Positions 1 to 6,487 of a stretch of DNA of 20,479 nt are shown one piece after another. The stretch lies in assembly GCA_030620215.1 (NCBI GenBank), contig JAUXFE010000001.1:1-20479 (forward strand), written 5' to 3'. Below the pieces are notes generated by a model. It worked only from the letters and a program-made list of their open reading frames with translations, was not told the DNA's origin and ran no database searches. Positions within the stretch are counted from its first letter, which is position 1; every line of letters starts with the position of its first letter. A program made the translations under genes and the position numbers. This stretch comes from Candidatus Peregrinibacteria bacterium. Its GTDB lineage: Bacteria; Patescibacteria; Gracilibacteria; UM-FILTER-43-11.

Positions 1-44
1 AATGTTACGGAGATACAGCATTAATGCTGTATCTACGTAACATT
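1..44. repeat. Near-perfect 44-bp palindrome after ybaB
   Basis: Two 22-base halves are complementary except for one G/A mismatch at positions 10 and 35; the inner 24 bases are a perfect palindrome. It lies just beyond the ybaB stop, so in the minus-strand transcript it would form a long hairpin. No T-run follows within the window, and the element may extend past the window edge. It could be a terminator-like hairpin or a palindromic repeat; the sequence does not decide. Confidence 0.7.
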
Positions 45-55
45 TATAATGAAAA

Positions 56-358
56 TTATTTATCACCGCCAAACATTCCCCCAAATCCTCCCATAACATC
101 CTTCATCTTCTCCGCACCGATTGTCTGAGATTTTTTAACAGCTTTATTGGCTGCCTCTACAAAAGCTTTACCAAGACGTTTTGGGTCACCAGCGACTGCC
201 TCAGCAACTTTGCATTCGATAAAATTCTGCTCGCCATTACAAACAACGGTAACACCATCGTGCTCTGCTTCAATATGAATGTTTTTTAATTGTTTTTTAA
301 TCTGTTTAGCTTGCTTTTGAAGCTTATACATATCTTTTGCCTGATCCATGAATCCCAT
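56..358 (-). CDS. ybaB: YbaB/EbfC family nucleoid-associated protein
   Basis: The 100-residue product matches the YbaB/EbfC family in length and layout: an N-terminal Lys/Gln-rich helix (about 1-30), a central beta segment with the VTVVCNGEQNF stretch (about 36-47), a second helical part (about 58-90) and a Gly/Met-rich tail (GGFGGMFGG). Family members are small dimeric DNA-binding proteins that coat the nucleoid and often sit in a dnaX-ybaB-recR operon. Here dnaX is more than 6 kb away and recR is absent, so that operon is broken. No Shine-Dalgarno precedes the start; an in-frame ATG three codons in is an alternative. The gene is transcribed divergently from rpsU. Confidence 0.93.
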   Translation of the reverse strand: MGFMDQAKDMYKLQKQAKQIKKQLKNIHIEAEHDGVTVVCNGEQNFIECKVAEAVAGDPKRLGKAFVEAANKAVKKSQTIGAEKMKDVMGGFGGMFGGDK

Positions 359-390
359 AGCTATTTTAGTTAAGTTGTAAGTTCCTCAGC

Positions 391-420
391 ATTTTAACAT
401 AGCTTTATTCCAACCATCAA
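391..420 (-). promoter_or_regulatory. Candidate promoter of ybaB
   Basis: Read on the minus strand, TTGATG (415-420) and TAAAAT (391-396) are 18 bp apart, with a TG one base before the -10 box (extended -10). The predicted start lies about 26 bases before the ybaB ATG. Seen by eye only. Confidence 0.4.
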
Positions 421-426
421 TAACTA

Positions 427-597
427 AAATAGCAATTATCAAATTCCAATTACCAAATTCCAGATAATATTCAATATTCAAATTGCAATATTCAAACATT
501 ATTGGTAATACTAAAGTTGTTATTAGAATTAGTTTGGATTTTGAGCATTGAAATTTGTACTTTGTTTGGTCCGCCACGGCGGAGGAATTTGGAAATT
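427..597. repeat. Heptad-periodic intergenic repeat between ybaB and rpsU
   Basis: The 310-base gap 359-668 holds no convincing gene. Most of it is a 7-bp-periodic repeat: AATATTC occurs at 466-472, 473-479 and 487-493 in exact phase, preceded by AATTACC/AAATTCC words and followed on the right by roughly complementary words (GGAATTTGG). The halves could pair imperfectly. A short GC-rich palindrome (TCCGCC-AC-GGCGGA, 570-583) stands out near the right end. The same words recur in the rpsU-der gap. Confidence 0.65.
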
Positions 598-608
598 GCG
601 AAAAAAGT

Positions 609-637
609 TTGCACTAATCTCGCTTTTACGCTATAAG
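609..637 (+). promoter_or_regulatory. Candidate promoter of rpsU
   Basis: TATAAG (632-637) is a good -10 box. Upstream, TTGCAC (609-614) lies 17 bp away as a weak -35 match. Transcription would start near 644, giving a leader of about 25 bases that carries the strong ribosome-binding site. Confidence 0.4.
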
Positions 638-657
638 TATTAAGCTAATTAATTAAA

Positions 658-664
658 AAGGAGG
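658..664 (+). promoter_or_regulatory. Full Shine-Dalgarno sequence of rpsU
   Basis: AAGGAGG lies four bases before the rpsU ATG. It is the only complete Shine-Dalgarno in front of any gene in the window; the others have AT-rich leaders with no GGAGG-like core, apart from a modest AAAGG before the DsbA-like gene. Confidence 0.85.
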
Positions 665-668
665 AAAA

Positions 669-878
669 ATGCTATACGCTATAAAGAAATCAAACGAATC
701 AAACGAACGCTTAATAAGTCGCTTTAAGAAAGTGGTTCAGCGCAGTCGTGTTTTAATGAATGCCAAAAAGCATCGTTATCATGAACAAGAGCCAAGAAAG
801 CGATACACTCGCCAAGCCGCAGTAAAGCGCGATTTTTACCGTGCAAAGCGTACAAAAGAACAATTCTACAGCTCGTAA
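669..878 (+). CDS. rpsU: Small ribosomal subunit protein bS21
   Basis: The 69-residue, highly basic product has the bS21 layout: a short N-terminal strand (AIKKSNESNERLISRFKK), two basic helices (RSRVLMNAKKHRYHEQ) and a C-terminal basic tail with the AAVKRDFYRAKR stretch resembling the SAVKR segment of E. coli bS21 (71 residues). bS21 sits on the 30S platform next to the anti-Shine-Dalgarno end of 16S rRNA. The start is fixed by the adjacent AAGGAGG. The stop lies in a small hairpin (GTAAAA-CTCG-TTTTAC, 875-890), and the downstream gap to der is a long heptad repeat. The unusually strong ribosome-binding site suggests translational control (inference). Confidence 0.92.
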   Translation: MLYAIKKSNESNERLISRFKKVVQRSRVLMNAKKHRYHEQEPRKRYTRQAAVKRDFYRAKRTKEQFYSS

Positions 879-893
879 AACTCGTTTTACTCG

Positions 894-1058
894 CAATTAC
901 CAAATTACAAATCCCAAATTACAAACAATGCTCAATATCCAAATTTCAATAACCAAAACTATAATTTGATTTTGATTTAAAATATTAAGTTTGAGATTTG
1001 AACATTAGAATTTGTAATTTGTTTGGAATTTGGTAATTGGAATTTGTAATTTGTTTTG
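894..1058. repeat. Heptad-periodic quasi-palindrome between rpsU and der
   Basis: The left half repeats words such as CAATTAC, CAAATTA, CAAATCC and CAAACAA with exact 7-bp spacing from 894. The right half repeats the complementary words (ATTTGTA ATTTGTT at 1010-1023 and again at 1042-1055). The right half reverse-complemented reads CAATTACCAAATTCC, nearly the left half, so the whole gap can fold into one long imperfect hairpin. It ends 10 bases before the der ATG and holds no gene. Confidence 0.8.
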
Positions 1059-1068
1059 AAAAAACTTT

Positions 1069-2442
1069 ATGAAAACGCCGATCATTACGATCGTGGGGAG
1101 GCCCAATGTAGGGAAATCGACACTTTTTAATAAAATAATCGGATCTCGCATTGCGATTACAACCGATGAACCCGGAACAACGCGGGACAGGATTTTTTAT
1201 AAAGTCGAACATCCTAAAATCGATTTCTTTTTGGTAGATACCGGTGGTCTTGATTTTGGAAAAGGGGACAACACCATTGAAAGCGATATGCAGCTTCAGG
1301 TACGGGTAGCCATTGAAGAAGCTGACTTAATCCTATTTATAGTCGACAGTAAAACAGCTCTCACAGGGGAGGATTTTAAAGTGGCCGACCTACTTCGAAA
1401 AAAAGCCGGAGGAAAACCTGTTTTTTTAGTCGCCAACAAATGCGATAGGTCTTTAGAAGATGCCGAACTCGCGGAGTTTTACAAAATAGGACTGGGAGAA
1501 CCGCACCAGGTATCCGCTTTACATAGAACAGGGCTGGATGGATTGCTTGGAGAAATAGTTGAAACGCTTCGCAAACGTGATTTTATAATGAAAGATAGTC
1601 CTCTGGATAAACTGGAAGATAAGATGGAGGAAAGACATAGAAATATAGCGATCGTAGGCAGGCCAAATGTCGGAAAGACTTCACTTATCAACGCCTTGCT
1701 CAATAAGGAAAAATTAATCGTATCCGAAATTCCCGGAACCACCAGAGACAGCACGGATTCGCTTGTTCAGCATAAAGGTAAAAACTATAATTTTATCGAC
1801 ACTGCCGGTCTTAAACGTCCCGGCAAAACCAAGTTGGGTATAGAAAAGTTCAGCGCTCTCCGTTCTATGGCATCCATTGAAAGATGCGACGTAACACTCC
1901 TCGTCATAGACAGCAGTGAACCAATAGGCCATCAGGATCAGCAAATTGCCAATTACATATTAAAATCAGGAAAGGGGTTGATAATTCTCGCCAATAAATG
2001 GGATTTGAAAGATGAAGACAGTCCAACTGAAGAAAAAAGAAAAAATGCGTATATTGGAAAGCTTAAAAACAAATTCGTATTCCTCCCATGGGCACCTGTA
2101 ATATTCACATCCGCCGTAACTAAAAAGAACCTCCATCAGATTTTCGATCAGGTTGAAATAATATTAGAGGAAAGAAAGAAAAGAATTACGACTTCAAAAC
2201 TCAACAACTTCGTCGAACAGCTAGTTTTAGACCACGCTCCAACTGGCAAAACGCCGACTAAGCCCAGGATCTATTACATCACTCAGGCCGAAGTAAATCC
2301 GCCTCACTTCATAATCTTCGTAAACAAAAAAAGAGCATTCCATTTTTCTTATCTAAGATATATGGAGAATCGGATAAGGGAGAAATTTCAGTTTATAGGT
2401 ACACCGATTAGATTGGAGTATAGAGAGAAGCCAGGGAGATAA
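1069..2442 (+). CDS. der: Ribosome-assembly GTPase Der (EngA)
   Basis: The 457-residue product has the tandem GTPase layout unique to Der: a first G domain with GRPNVGKST (10-18), DTGG and NKCD, and a second with GRPNVGKTS (197-205), DTAG and NKWD. A C-terminal KH-like domain of about 100 residues follows (ILEERKKRITTSKLNNF onward). Length lies between the B. subtilis (436) and E. coli (490) proteins. Der binds 50S precursors and is needed for late large-subunit assembly. No Shine-Dalgarno is present; the ATG follows a heptad repeat and an A-rich stretch. Placement after rpsU makes a ribosome-related pair, although the gap between them is a long hairpin. Confidence 0.98.
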   Translation: MKTPIITIVGRPNVGKSTLFNKIIGSRIAITTDEPGTTRDRIFYKVEHPKIDFFLVDTGGLDFGKGDNTIESDMQLQVRVAIEEADLILFIVDSKTALTGEDFKVADLLRKKAGGKPVFLVANKCDRSLEDAELAEFYKIGLGEPHQVSALHRTGLDGLLGEIVETLRKRDFIMKDSPLDKLEDKMEERHRNIAIVGRPNVGKTSLINALLNKEKLIVSEIPGTTRDSTDSLVQHKGKNYNFIDTAGLKRPGKTKLGIEKFSALRSMASIERCDVTLLVIDSSEPIGHQDQQIANYILKSGKGLIILANKWDLKDEDSPTEEKRKNAYIGKLKNKFVFLPWAPVIFTSAVTKKNLHQIFDQVEIILEERKKRITTSKLNNFVEQLVLDHAPTGKTPTKPRIYYITQAEVNPPHFIIFVNKKRAFHFSYLRYMENRIREKFQFIGTPIRLEYREKPGR

Positions 2443-2477
2443 TATTTGTGAATTCCCCCAAAGGGAAGACTTCGTCT

Positions 2478-2600
2478 TGATTTCTATTTGTGATTTTTGA
2501 TTTGAGATTTTCAAAAGAAATACCTATTTAAATACATATTTCCTGATGAGAGGGGAGTGGTGATTAAGAATTGGGAGTAGATTTCAGATTTCGGATTTTA
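2478..2600. repeat. Heptad words after der
   Basis: The gap 2443-2674 has no gene. It contains TGATTTT/TGATTTG/AGATTTT words with 7-bp phase (about 2490-2511) and AGATTTC, AGATTTC, GGATTTT at 2579-2599. A small hairpin (AAGAC-TTC-GTCTT) follows der at about 2466-2478 but has no clear T-run. Confidence 0.5.
2513..2556 (+). repeat. 44-bp direct repeat, copy 1
   Basis: This copy matches 4507-4550 at 40 of 44 positions by direct comparison. The core is quasi-palindromic: AAATA-3-ATTTAAAT-3-TATTT. It lies between der and the first small unrecognised gene; the second copy lies in front of the fifth. The core looks like an operator for a dimeric regulator, but that is inference. Confidence 0.8.
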
Positions 2601-2615
2601 GTATTTGTTAAATAT

Positions 2616-2644
2616 TTGCCTTTTTGGTAAAAATATGATATTAT
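2616..2644 (+). promoter_or_regulatory. Extended -10 promoter of the first small gene
   Basis: TTGCCT (2616-2621), a 17-bp spacer and TATTAT (2639-2644), with TG one base before the -10 box. Predicted start is near 2651, about 24 bases before the ATG at 2675. Confidence 0.6.
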
Positions 2645-2674
2645 TATATAACTTATTTATTAATTATATAAATT

Positions 2675-2950
2675 ATGTCAGAACTTATGTCAGAACAAAA
2701 AGAAAGCCAGCTTACTGATGAAGAATGGAGAGCTGAATGGGGAACAATGCCGATTTCAAATCCTTCAAGATTAGAAGAACTTCTAGACTTAGCGCCGGTT
2801 GGCAGCAAAGTTGAAACAAAGAGAATGGTCTGGACTCGACAAGAAACACTCAAGTGGATGCCACCAGAAGGCCCAAGGGCAATACCAGTCGATTGTGAAC
2901 AATTAGTCCGCCTGTTCGTGTCGGACATTAGTCAAGTTAGACCCTTATAA
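2675..2950 (+). CDS. Small acidic protein of unknown function (91 aa)
   Basis: I do not recognise a family. The product is soluble, acidic in the first third, and Trp-rich for its size (EEWRAEWGTMP, RMVWTRQETLKWMPPEGP). The Pro/Trp stretch in the middle suggests a small folded domain rather than a linker. No signal peptide or membrane segment is seen. The first 12 bases are duplicated (ATGTCAGAACTT then ATGTCAGAAC), so the start may be this ATG or the one four codons in. A good extended -10 promoter lies just upstream, supporting expression. It is the first of six unrecognised small genes on this strand. Confidence 0.65.
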   Translation: MSELMSEQKESQLTDEEWRAEWGTMPISNPSRLEELLDLAPVGSKVETKRMVWTRQETLKWMPPEGPRAIPVDCEQLVRLFVSDISQVRPL

Positions 2951-2963
2951 AACGGCGTACAAC

Positions 2964-2969
2964 TATAAT
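2964..2969 (+). promoter_or_regulatory. Possible -10 box before the second small gene
   Basis: A perfect TATAAT lies 28 bases before the ATG at 2997, but I see no matching -35 at 16-18 bp. It may be chance in an AT-rich gap. Confidence 0.25.
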
Positions 2970-2996
2970 TATATTATAGCAATTAAAAAGTAAAAA

Positions 2997-3488
2997 ATGA
3001 GTATCGAAAAATCTGATACACCAATACTGGATATGATTGAGCATCCCGAAGGCGATGCTGAGAAAATTATTTTAAGTACTAGGGATTATATAAAAACAAC
3101 CTTACATGCTGGTAATTTAGCTGAGCAAAAAGCTGAAGTTGAACAAGTTTATACAGCTTCAGAAATTAAAGAAGATCGAACGTTTTCAAGGGAAGATATT
3201 ACAAAGCTAATCGTGCACTTTGCTATGGTTAATAAATTGGAAGTGAATAATCTAAAAGTTCATAGAGTCATCCATGATGAACAGGGGAACTTGCTTGTAC
3301 TGGAGGTTAAATCTCCTAATCCCGATGGAAGCTATCAGCTTATTAGCTATATAATTAAGGGAAGGCACGAGAGGAATAAAAGTCAAACAACCAACATTGA
3401 TCGATCTTCCTTTGATAAAGATGATGTGTTTGAAGGTGGGGGAATTGTTGCAAGATATGTGGAAGGAAAATGGAGTTTTGCATCTTAA
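2997..3488 (+). CDS. Protein of unknown function (163 aa)
   Basis: No family recognised. The N-terminal part (about 1-65) is helical and acidic; residues about 65-160 look like an alpha/beta domain, with a helix (SREDITKLIVHFAMVNKL) followed by alternating strands (NLKVHRVIHDE, NLLVLEVKSP, YQLISYIIKG) and a final strand IVARYVEGKWSF. No signal peptide, membrane helix or obvious catalytic motif. It follows the 91-residue gene after 46 bases, so the two could share a transcript. There is no following gene for 122 bases, and that gap holds a strong new promoter. Confidence 0.65.
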   Translation: MSIEKSDTPILDMIEHPEGDAEKIILSTRDYIKTTLHAGNLAEQKAEVEQVYTASEIKEDRTFSREDITKLIVHFAMVNKLEVNNLKVHRVIHDEQGNLLVLEVKSPNPDGSYQLISYIIKGRHERNKSQTTNIDRSSFDKDDVFEGGGIVARYVEGKWSFAS

Positions 3489-3554
3489 AATTGGTAGCGC
3501 AGTAATTTTAATAGATATTTAAATACTGATGTAGTCAGATAGATCTTAATTCTA

Positions 3555-3583
3555 TTGACATATCTATTTAAATTTGTTCTAAT
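3555..3583 (+). promoter_or_regulatory. Strong extended -10 promoter of the third small gene
   Basis: A perfect TTGACA (3555-3560), a 17-bp spacer and TCTAAT (3578-3583), with TG one base before the -10 box. Predicted start is near 3590, about 21 bases before the ATG at 3611. This is one of the best promoter matches in the window. Confidence 0.7.
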
Positions 3584-3610
3584 TAGCTACTTATTAAATA
3601 ATAAAATTAT

Positions 3611-3943
3611 ATGGCTACACAAGGAATAGTATCTGTACGAGAGGATGGTGAAGTGGTTATGAAAATCGTTACCGGAGCAGATGGATATAACGCAGACAAA
3701 GTGGCTGCAGTGCTAAAAGAATCATGGCCTGTTAATTCTGATAAGGCATATGATATTGCAACTGAAAATTTCCCTGGCTCAGTAGAGAGCCTTGTGGTTC
3801 TAACTCGCGGAAAAACTTTATTCAAGGGAGATGGAGAACTTGATCCAAGATACGAAGAAACTTTTTCAGATCCAGAATTCAATCCAAGATGGAAACATGG
3901 AACTGCTGACCATGTTGAAATTGTTGACGTAGAATCAGAATAA
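3611..3943 (+). CDS. Protein of unknown function (110 aa)
   Basis: No firm family. The N-terminus (MATQGIVSVREDGEVVMKIVTGADGYN) has the flavour of small proteins that begin MATRG.I.V..+G.....Y...DGYP, and the later DPEFNPRWKHGTADHVEIVDV stretch reinforces a compact alpha/beta fold, but I cannot confirm the relationship by eye. It is acidic and soluble, with no signal or membrane segment. It has its own TTGACA-type promoter immediately upstream, so it is probably transcribed separately from the gene before it. Confidence 0.65.
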   Translation: MATQGIVSVREDGEVVMKIVTGADGYNADKVAAVLKESWPVNSDKAYDIATENFPGSVESLVVLTRGKTLFKGDGELDPRYEETFSDPEFNPRWKHGTADHVEIVDVESE

Positions 3944-4025
3944 AATTCGTGTTACCTTAAAAAACCGTTCTAACTTCATACATTAAAATGAATACCTTTT
4001 TTATAGCCTAATGTAGTCAAACAAT

Positions 4026-4493
4026 ATGAAAGTTGAAAATACATATAATGATCAATGGAAATTAGAAGCCGATGATGGCGGTTATCATATAACAAATCCT
4101 GGCGAAGATGGACAACAGAAATTTTACAGAGTGGATTCAGGAGTTTACGGTAACCCCATTATTACCGCCGAGCCAGACCTGGCCTTTGATCCGCCTGCAA
4201 CAGCTGAATATGTGGATGATAAAGGCAATAGTGCAGAAACCGAAGAAAAAATAGCAGGAATTATCTGTAAAAAAGATGGAGAGGTGGTACACAGGTTTAG
4301 CCTCTCTAGCCCGCATCGACCAGAATTCTCATTGGAAAATGGAGGAGCAGAAATACTTATTGACGGCACACGATGGCATTTACGTGCCCTTTTAAGAAAA
4401 GATAAAAATCGCATTATTAACTATGATGCTTTTTATGGTGATAAAAGACCTGATGCCGTAAAATTAGTTGAGTTGGAAGATTTGAATTTTTAA
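4026..4493 (+). CDS. Protein of unknown function (155 aa)
   Basis: No family recognised. The pattern is almost entirely beta: short alternating hydrophobic stretches (WKLEADDGGYHITN, QQKFYRVDSGVYG, EILIDGTRWHLRALLRKD, DAVKLVELEDLNF) separated by Gly/Asp/Asn turns, as in small beta-sandwich or barrel domains. No signal peptide is present, so it is likely cytoplasmic. The 82-base upstream gap has a possible TAAAAT -10 box (3984-3989) without a good -35. No Shine-Dalgarno. Confidence 0.65.
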   Translation: MKVENTYNDQWKLEADDGGYHITNPGEDGQQKFYRVDSGVYGNPIITAEPDLAFDPPATAEYVDDKGNSAETEEKIAGIICKKDGEVVHRFSLSSPHRPEFSLENGGAEILIDGTRWHLRALLRKDKNRIINYDAFYGDKRPDAVKLVELEDLNF

Positions 4494-4506
4494 AATTTTG
4501 TCTGAT

Positions 4507-4550
4507 AAAAGAAATCCCTATTTAAATACATATTTCCTGACAAGAGAGGA
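4507..4550 (+). repeat. 44-bp direct repeat, copy 2
   Basis: This matches 2513-2556 at 40 of 44 positions. Here its right part (CTGACA) also serves as the probable -35 box of the following gene, so the element overlaps a promoter. Confidence 0.8.
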
Positions 4551-4566
4551 ATTATTTGACTATAAT
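4537..4566 (+). promoter_or_regulatory. Candidate promoter of the panD operon
   Basis: CTGACA (4537-4542), an 18-bp spacer and a perfect TATAAT (4561-4566). Transcription would begin near 4573 and cover the 123-residue gene, panD and the 120-residue gene. Confidence 0.55.
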
Positions 4567-4606
4567 GACTTTTTAATGTAGTTTTTTGTCCAATTTATTA
4601 TTTATT

Positions 4607-4978
4607 ATGGTAGAAAATAAATCTGAAACAGCGGGGGATTTATCCGGTATATTAAGCCGATTTGAATCCGGTGAAAAAATTACGGAAGATGAGGCTATAT
4701 CGTTAATCAGAGATGGGTATTTTCCGACTGCATCAGAAGGAGTTAAAATCATATTAGAGAAAATCGGTATAAATGATGAAAGTGATGAAAATGAGCTTGG
4801 AAACAAGCTAAGAGACTTGCCGAGAGAATATATGAGAATATTAAGACACTTTCTAGGTGAGTTATTGGAAGAAGAAGGAAAAATTGATTCAATAATGGCT
4901 ATTGAGGGATCTACAAGAGAATCAAAAAGCAGGAGACTAAAAACAATTTTAAGGACAGTAGAAGAGAATCTTAATTAA
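4607..4978 (+). CDS. Helical protein of unknown function upstream of panD (123 aa)
   Basis: No family recognised. The start is taken at the ATG (MVENKSE); an in-frame TTG seven codons earlier is possible but less likely. The sequence is highly charged and helical throughout: [26 protein letters not shown], an [18 protein letters not shown] acidic segment, and a C-terminal basic helix ([19 protein letters not shown]). No membrane segment or signal. It ends seven bases before panD, so the two are almost certainly co-transcribed and perhaps translationally coupled. A role connected to PanD is possible but is inference from position only. Confidence 0.7.
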   Translation: MVENKSETAGDLSGILSRFESGEKITEDEAISLIRDGYFPTASEGVKIILEKIGINDESDENELGNKLRDLPREYMRILRHFLGELLEEEGKIDSIMAIEGSTRESKSRRLKTILRTVEENLN

Positions 4979-4985
4979 AAAAATT

Positions 4986-5327
4986 ATGAGGTGGATACTG
5001 CGTTCAAAAATCCATAAGGCAATAGTTACTGACGCTGATTTAAATTATGTCGGCAGTATTACAATAGATGAGGATTTAACAGACAAAGTCGGGCTTATGG
5101 CTGGTGAAAAGGTTTTGGTTGTAGATAATACAAATGGTGCCAGATTGGAAACATATGTGATTGCCGGTGAAAGAGATTCAGGCACGATTTGTATGAATGG
5201 TGCCGCGGCTCACCTTGTTAAAAAAGGGGATGAAATTATAATTATGGGGTTTGAATTAAGTGATAAGCCGATCAAAGCAAAAAACATTCTTGTTGATAAA
5301 AATAACAAGTTCTTAAAACATTTGTAA
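4986..5327 (+). CDS. panD: Aspartate 1-decarboxylase (pyruvoyl enzyme)
   Basis: The 113-residue product aligns along its length with PanD. It has the self-cleavage Gly-Ser pair (G23-S24 in NYVGSITID), the N-terminal K8/H10 (SKIHKAIVT), R53 and Y57 ([17 protein letters not shown]) and the NGAAAHL segment (71-77). The E. coli equivalents (K9, G24-S25, R54, Y58) are offset by one. PanD cleaves itself to form a pyruvoyl group and converts aspartate to beta-alanine, normally for pantothenate and CoA. No panB, panC or PanZ-like maturation factor lies in the window. It sits between two unrecognised small genes with 7- and 8-base gaps, so the three form an operon. Confidence 0.95.
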   Translation: MRWILRSKIHKAIVTDADLNYVGSITIDEDLTDKVGLMAGEKVLVVDNTNGARLETYVIAGERDSGTICMNGAAAHLVKKGDEIIIMGFELSDKPIKAKNILVDKNNKFLKHL

Positions 5328-5335
5328 TTTAATTT

Positions 5336-5698
5336 ATGTCAGATAAAGAGAGCCCCATTAAAGAAGGAATTGATGTAGAAAAGATCCATAAGACGGCATC
5401 TGAATATTTTGAGCATTTAGCTCGGAATATTAGAAAATCGATTGAAAGAGCAGGCTTAAAAGGAGAAAATCCAAAAGATGATGCCAATCGTTTAGTAAGG
5501 ACAATAATGAGTTTTGGTATTTTATCTTCAATGAAAATCGAACCGGATGTTATGGCTACGGCATTATGGGGCGTACCGAAACCTGTTCTGACAATGGCGA
5601 AAAAACGATTATTGGCAATGGGGGAGCGGCGCACAAAGATCTTAGATCTTATACTTGAAGCAATAAGGTTAAAGCTTGGTGGAAATAACTATTACTAG
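5336..5698 (+). CDS. Helical protein of unknown function downstream of panD (120 aa)
   Basis: No family recognised. The sequence is helical and mostly basic: DVEKIHKTASEYFEHLARNIRKSIERAG (about 13-40), DDANRLVRTIMSFGILSSM (about 48-66) and VLTMAKKRLLAMGERRTKILDLILEAIRLKLGG (about 84-115). No signal peptide. The ATG is eight bases after the panD stop and follows two heptad words (ATTTGTA, ATTTAAT). The last residues (GGNNYY) are encoded inside the left arm of a 19-bp stem that ends the gene. It might be DNA- or protein-binding, but nothing decides this. Confidence 0.7.
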   Translation: MSDKESPIKEGIDVEKIHKTASEYFEHLARNIRKSIERAGLKGENPKDDANRLVRTIMSFGILSSMKIEPDVMATALWGVPKPVLTMAKKRLLAMGERRTKILDLILEAIRLKLGGNNYY

Positions 5699-5734
5699 TA
5701 CTAGTTTGAGTAATTGTAATAGTTATTTCACCAA
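5676..5734. terminator. Hairpin between convergent genes
   Basis: Left arm 5676-5695 and right arm 5716-5734 pair over 19 bp with a single bulged G. The loop repeats a 6-bp word (ACTAGT, ACTAGT, then GTAATT, GTAATA). The stem spans the stop of the plus-strand gene and lies before the end of the minus-strand ORF, so it may stop transcripts from both sides. There is no strong T-run. Confidence 0.6.
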
Positions 5735-5742
5735 ACTCTTAA

Positions 5743-5898
5743 CTAAAACACCCCTCTGTCCACAAGGCTCTGATACATCCGCCTATATGCTTCATGAAAA
5801 TCGGTTTCAGGGTCTTTCGATCTTTCTTCGGGGCTGGAATCGGAATCCAAAACATCTTCTTTTGCTTCAGATGGTTTTTTATCGTTTTTTTCAGTCAT
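5743..5898 (-). CDS. Possible small acidic ORF after the DsbA-like gene (51 aa)
   Basis: The frame runs MTEKNDKKPSEAKEDVL to SLVDRGVF. It starts 11 bases beyond the stop of the DsbA-like gene on the same strand, so it would share that transcript. The product is short, very charged and without hydrophobic stretches, with an ordered-looking C-terminal part (DFHEAYRRMYQSLVDRGVF). It has no Shine-Dalgarno, like most genes here. It covers the only stretch between the convergent genes and has a plausible ATG. No family recognised; it could still be a chance frame. Confidence 0.5.
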   Translation of the reverse strand: MTEKNDKKPSEAKEDVLDSDSSPEERSKDPETDFHEAYRRMYQSLVDRGVF

Positions 5899-5909
5899 AA
5901 ATTTTTAAA

Positions 5910-6476
5910 TTATTTAATTAAACCTTTTACATAAGCATCCATTACCTCCAAACCTGCCCATTTGACCATCTCTCCGTTGATAAATACAGAAGGTGTGCCG
6001 GGTATTTGACGAGCCATGCCTTCACGTAAATGCTCCTGAATTTTTGCTTTTTTCATATGACCATCCAGACAAGCTTTGAATTCATTTGTATTTAATCTTA
6101 GGGTATCGGCGAGTGTATAAAAGAAGTCATCTGTCAGATTTTTACCGTTCTTAAATAAAGCAGCCAAATATTCCCAATCCCTCCCCTGATCACCAGCACA
6201 TTCAGTTGCTTCAGCACCAGTAAAAGCATATTTGTGATAAGAAAGCGGGAAGTGGTAATAAACAAGTCGTACAATATCGGAATTATTACGAGCCAATTCT
6301 TCGACCTGAGGGCTGATATAACCGCATGCAGGACACTCAACTTCCGAAAATTCCTCAATTAAAACAGGAGCATTGGATTTACCCATAGACATAGGCTCAG
6401 AATTGCCTCCGTTGCCACATGAAGATAGAAATAACGTAATTGATATTAATAGTAGTGATGCGAGTAGTTTTTTCAT
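5910..6476 (-). CDS. DsbA/thioredoxin-fold lipoprotein oxidoreductase
   Basis: The 188-residue product begins with a lipoprotein signal (KKLLASLLLISITLFLSSC, lipobox Cys20). A thioredoxin fold of the DsbA type follows: VLIEEFSEVECPACGY with the CPAC redox motif (C48, C51), a helical insertion, and the cis-proline loop IPGTPSVFINGE (T161-P162). Such proteins are anchored to the outer face of the membrane and form or exchange disulfides in exported proteins. Two further cysteines (C93, C136) could pair. A modest AAAGG lies five bases before the ATG. It is divergent from dnaX across a heptad hairpin; no DsbB/VKOR-like partner is visible in the window. Confidence 0.9.
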   Translation of the reverse strand: MKKLLASLLLISITLFLSSCGNGGNSEPMSMGKSNAPVLIEEFSEVECPACGYISPQVEELARNNSDIVRLVYYHFPLSYHKYAFTGAEATECAGDQGRDWEYLAALFKNGKNLTDDFFYTLADTLRLNTNEFKACLDGHMKKAKIQEHLREGMARQIPGTPSVFINGEMVKWAGLEVMDAYVKGLIK

Positions 6477-6487
6477 AACAACCTTTT

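Noticed and set aside
386..577. A 63-codon minus-strand frame between ybaB and rpsU
   Set aside because: It is made of heptad repeat words (YCNLNIEYYLEFGNWNLI), has no ribosome-binding site and no family likeness.
427..1058. CRISPR-like array in the tandem words
   Set aside because: Units are 7 bp and contiguous with no spacers; no cas genes are near.
5676..5900. A 74-codon plus-strand frame starting in the end of the 120-residue gene
   Set aside because: It overlaps the real gene and the minus-strand 51-residue frame, begins inside a hairpin, and has an unnatural composition.
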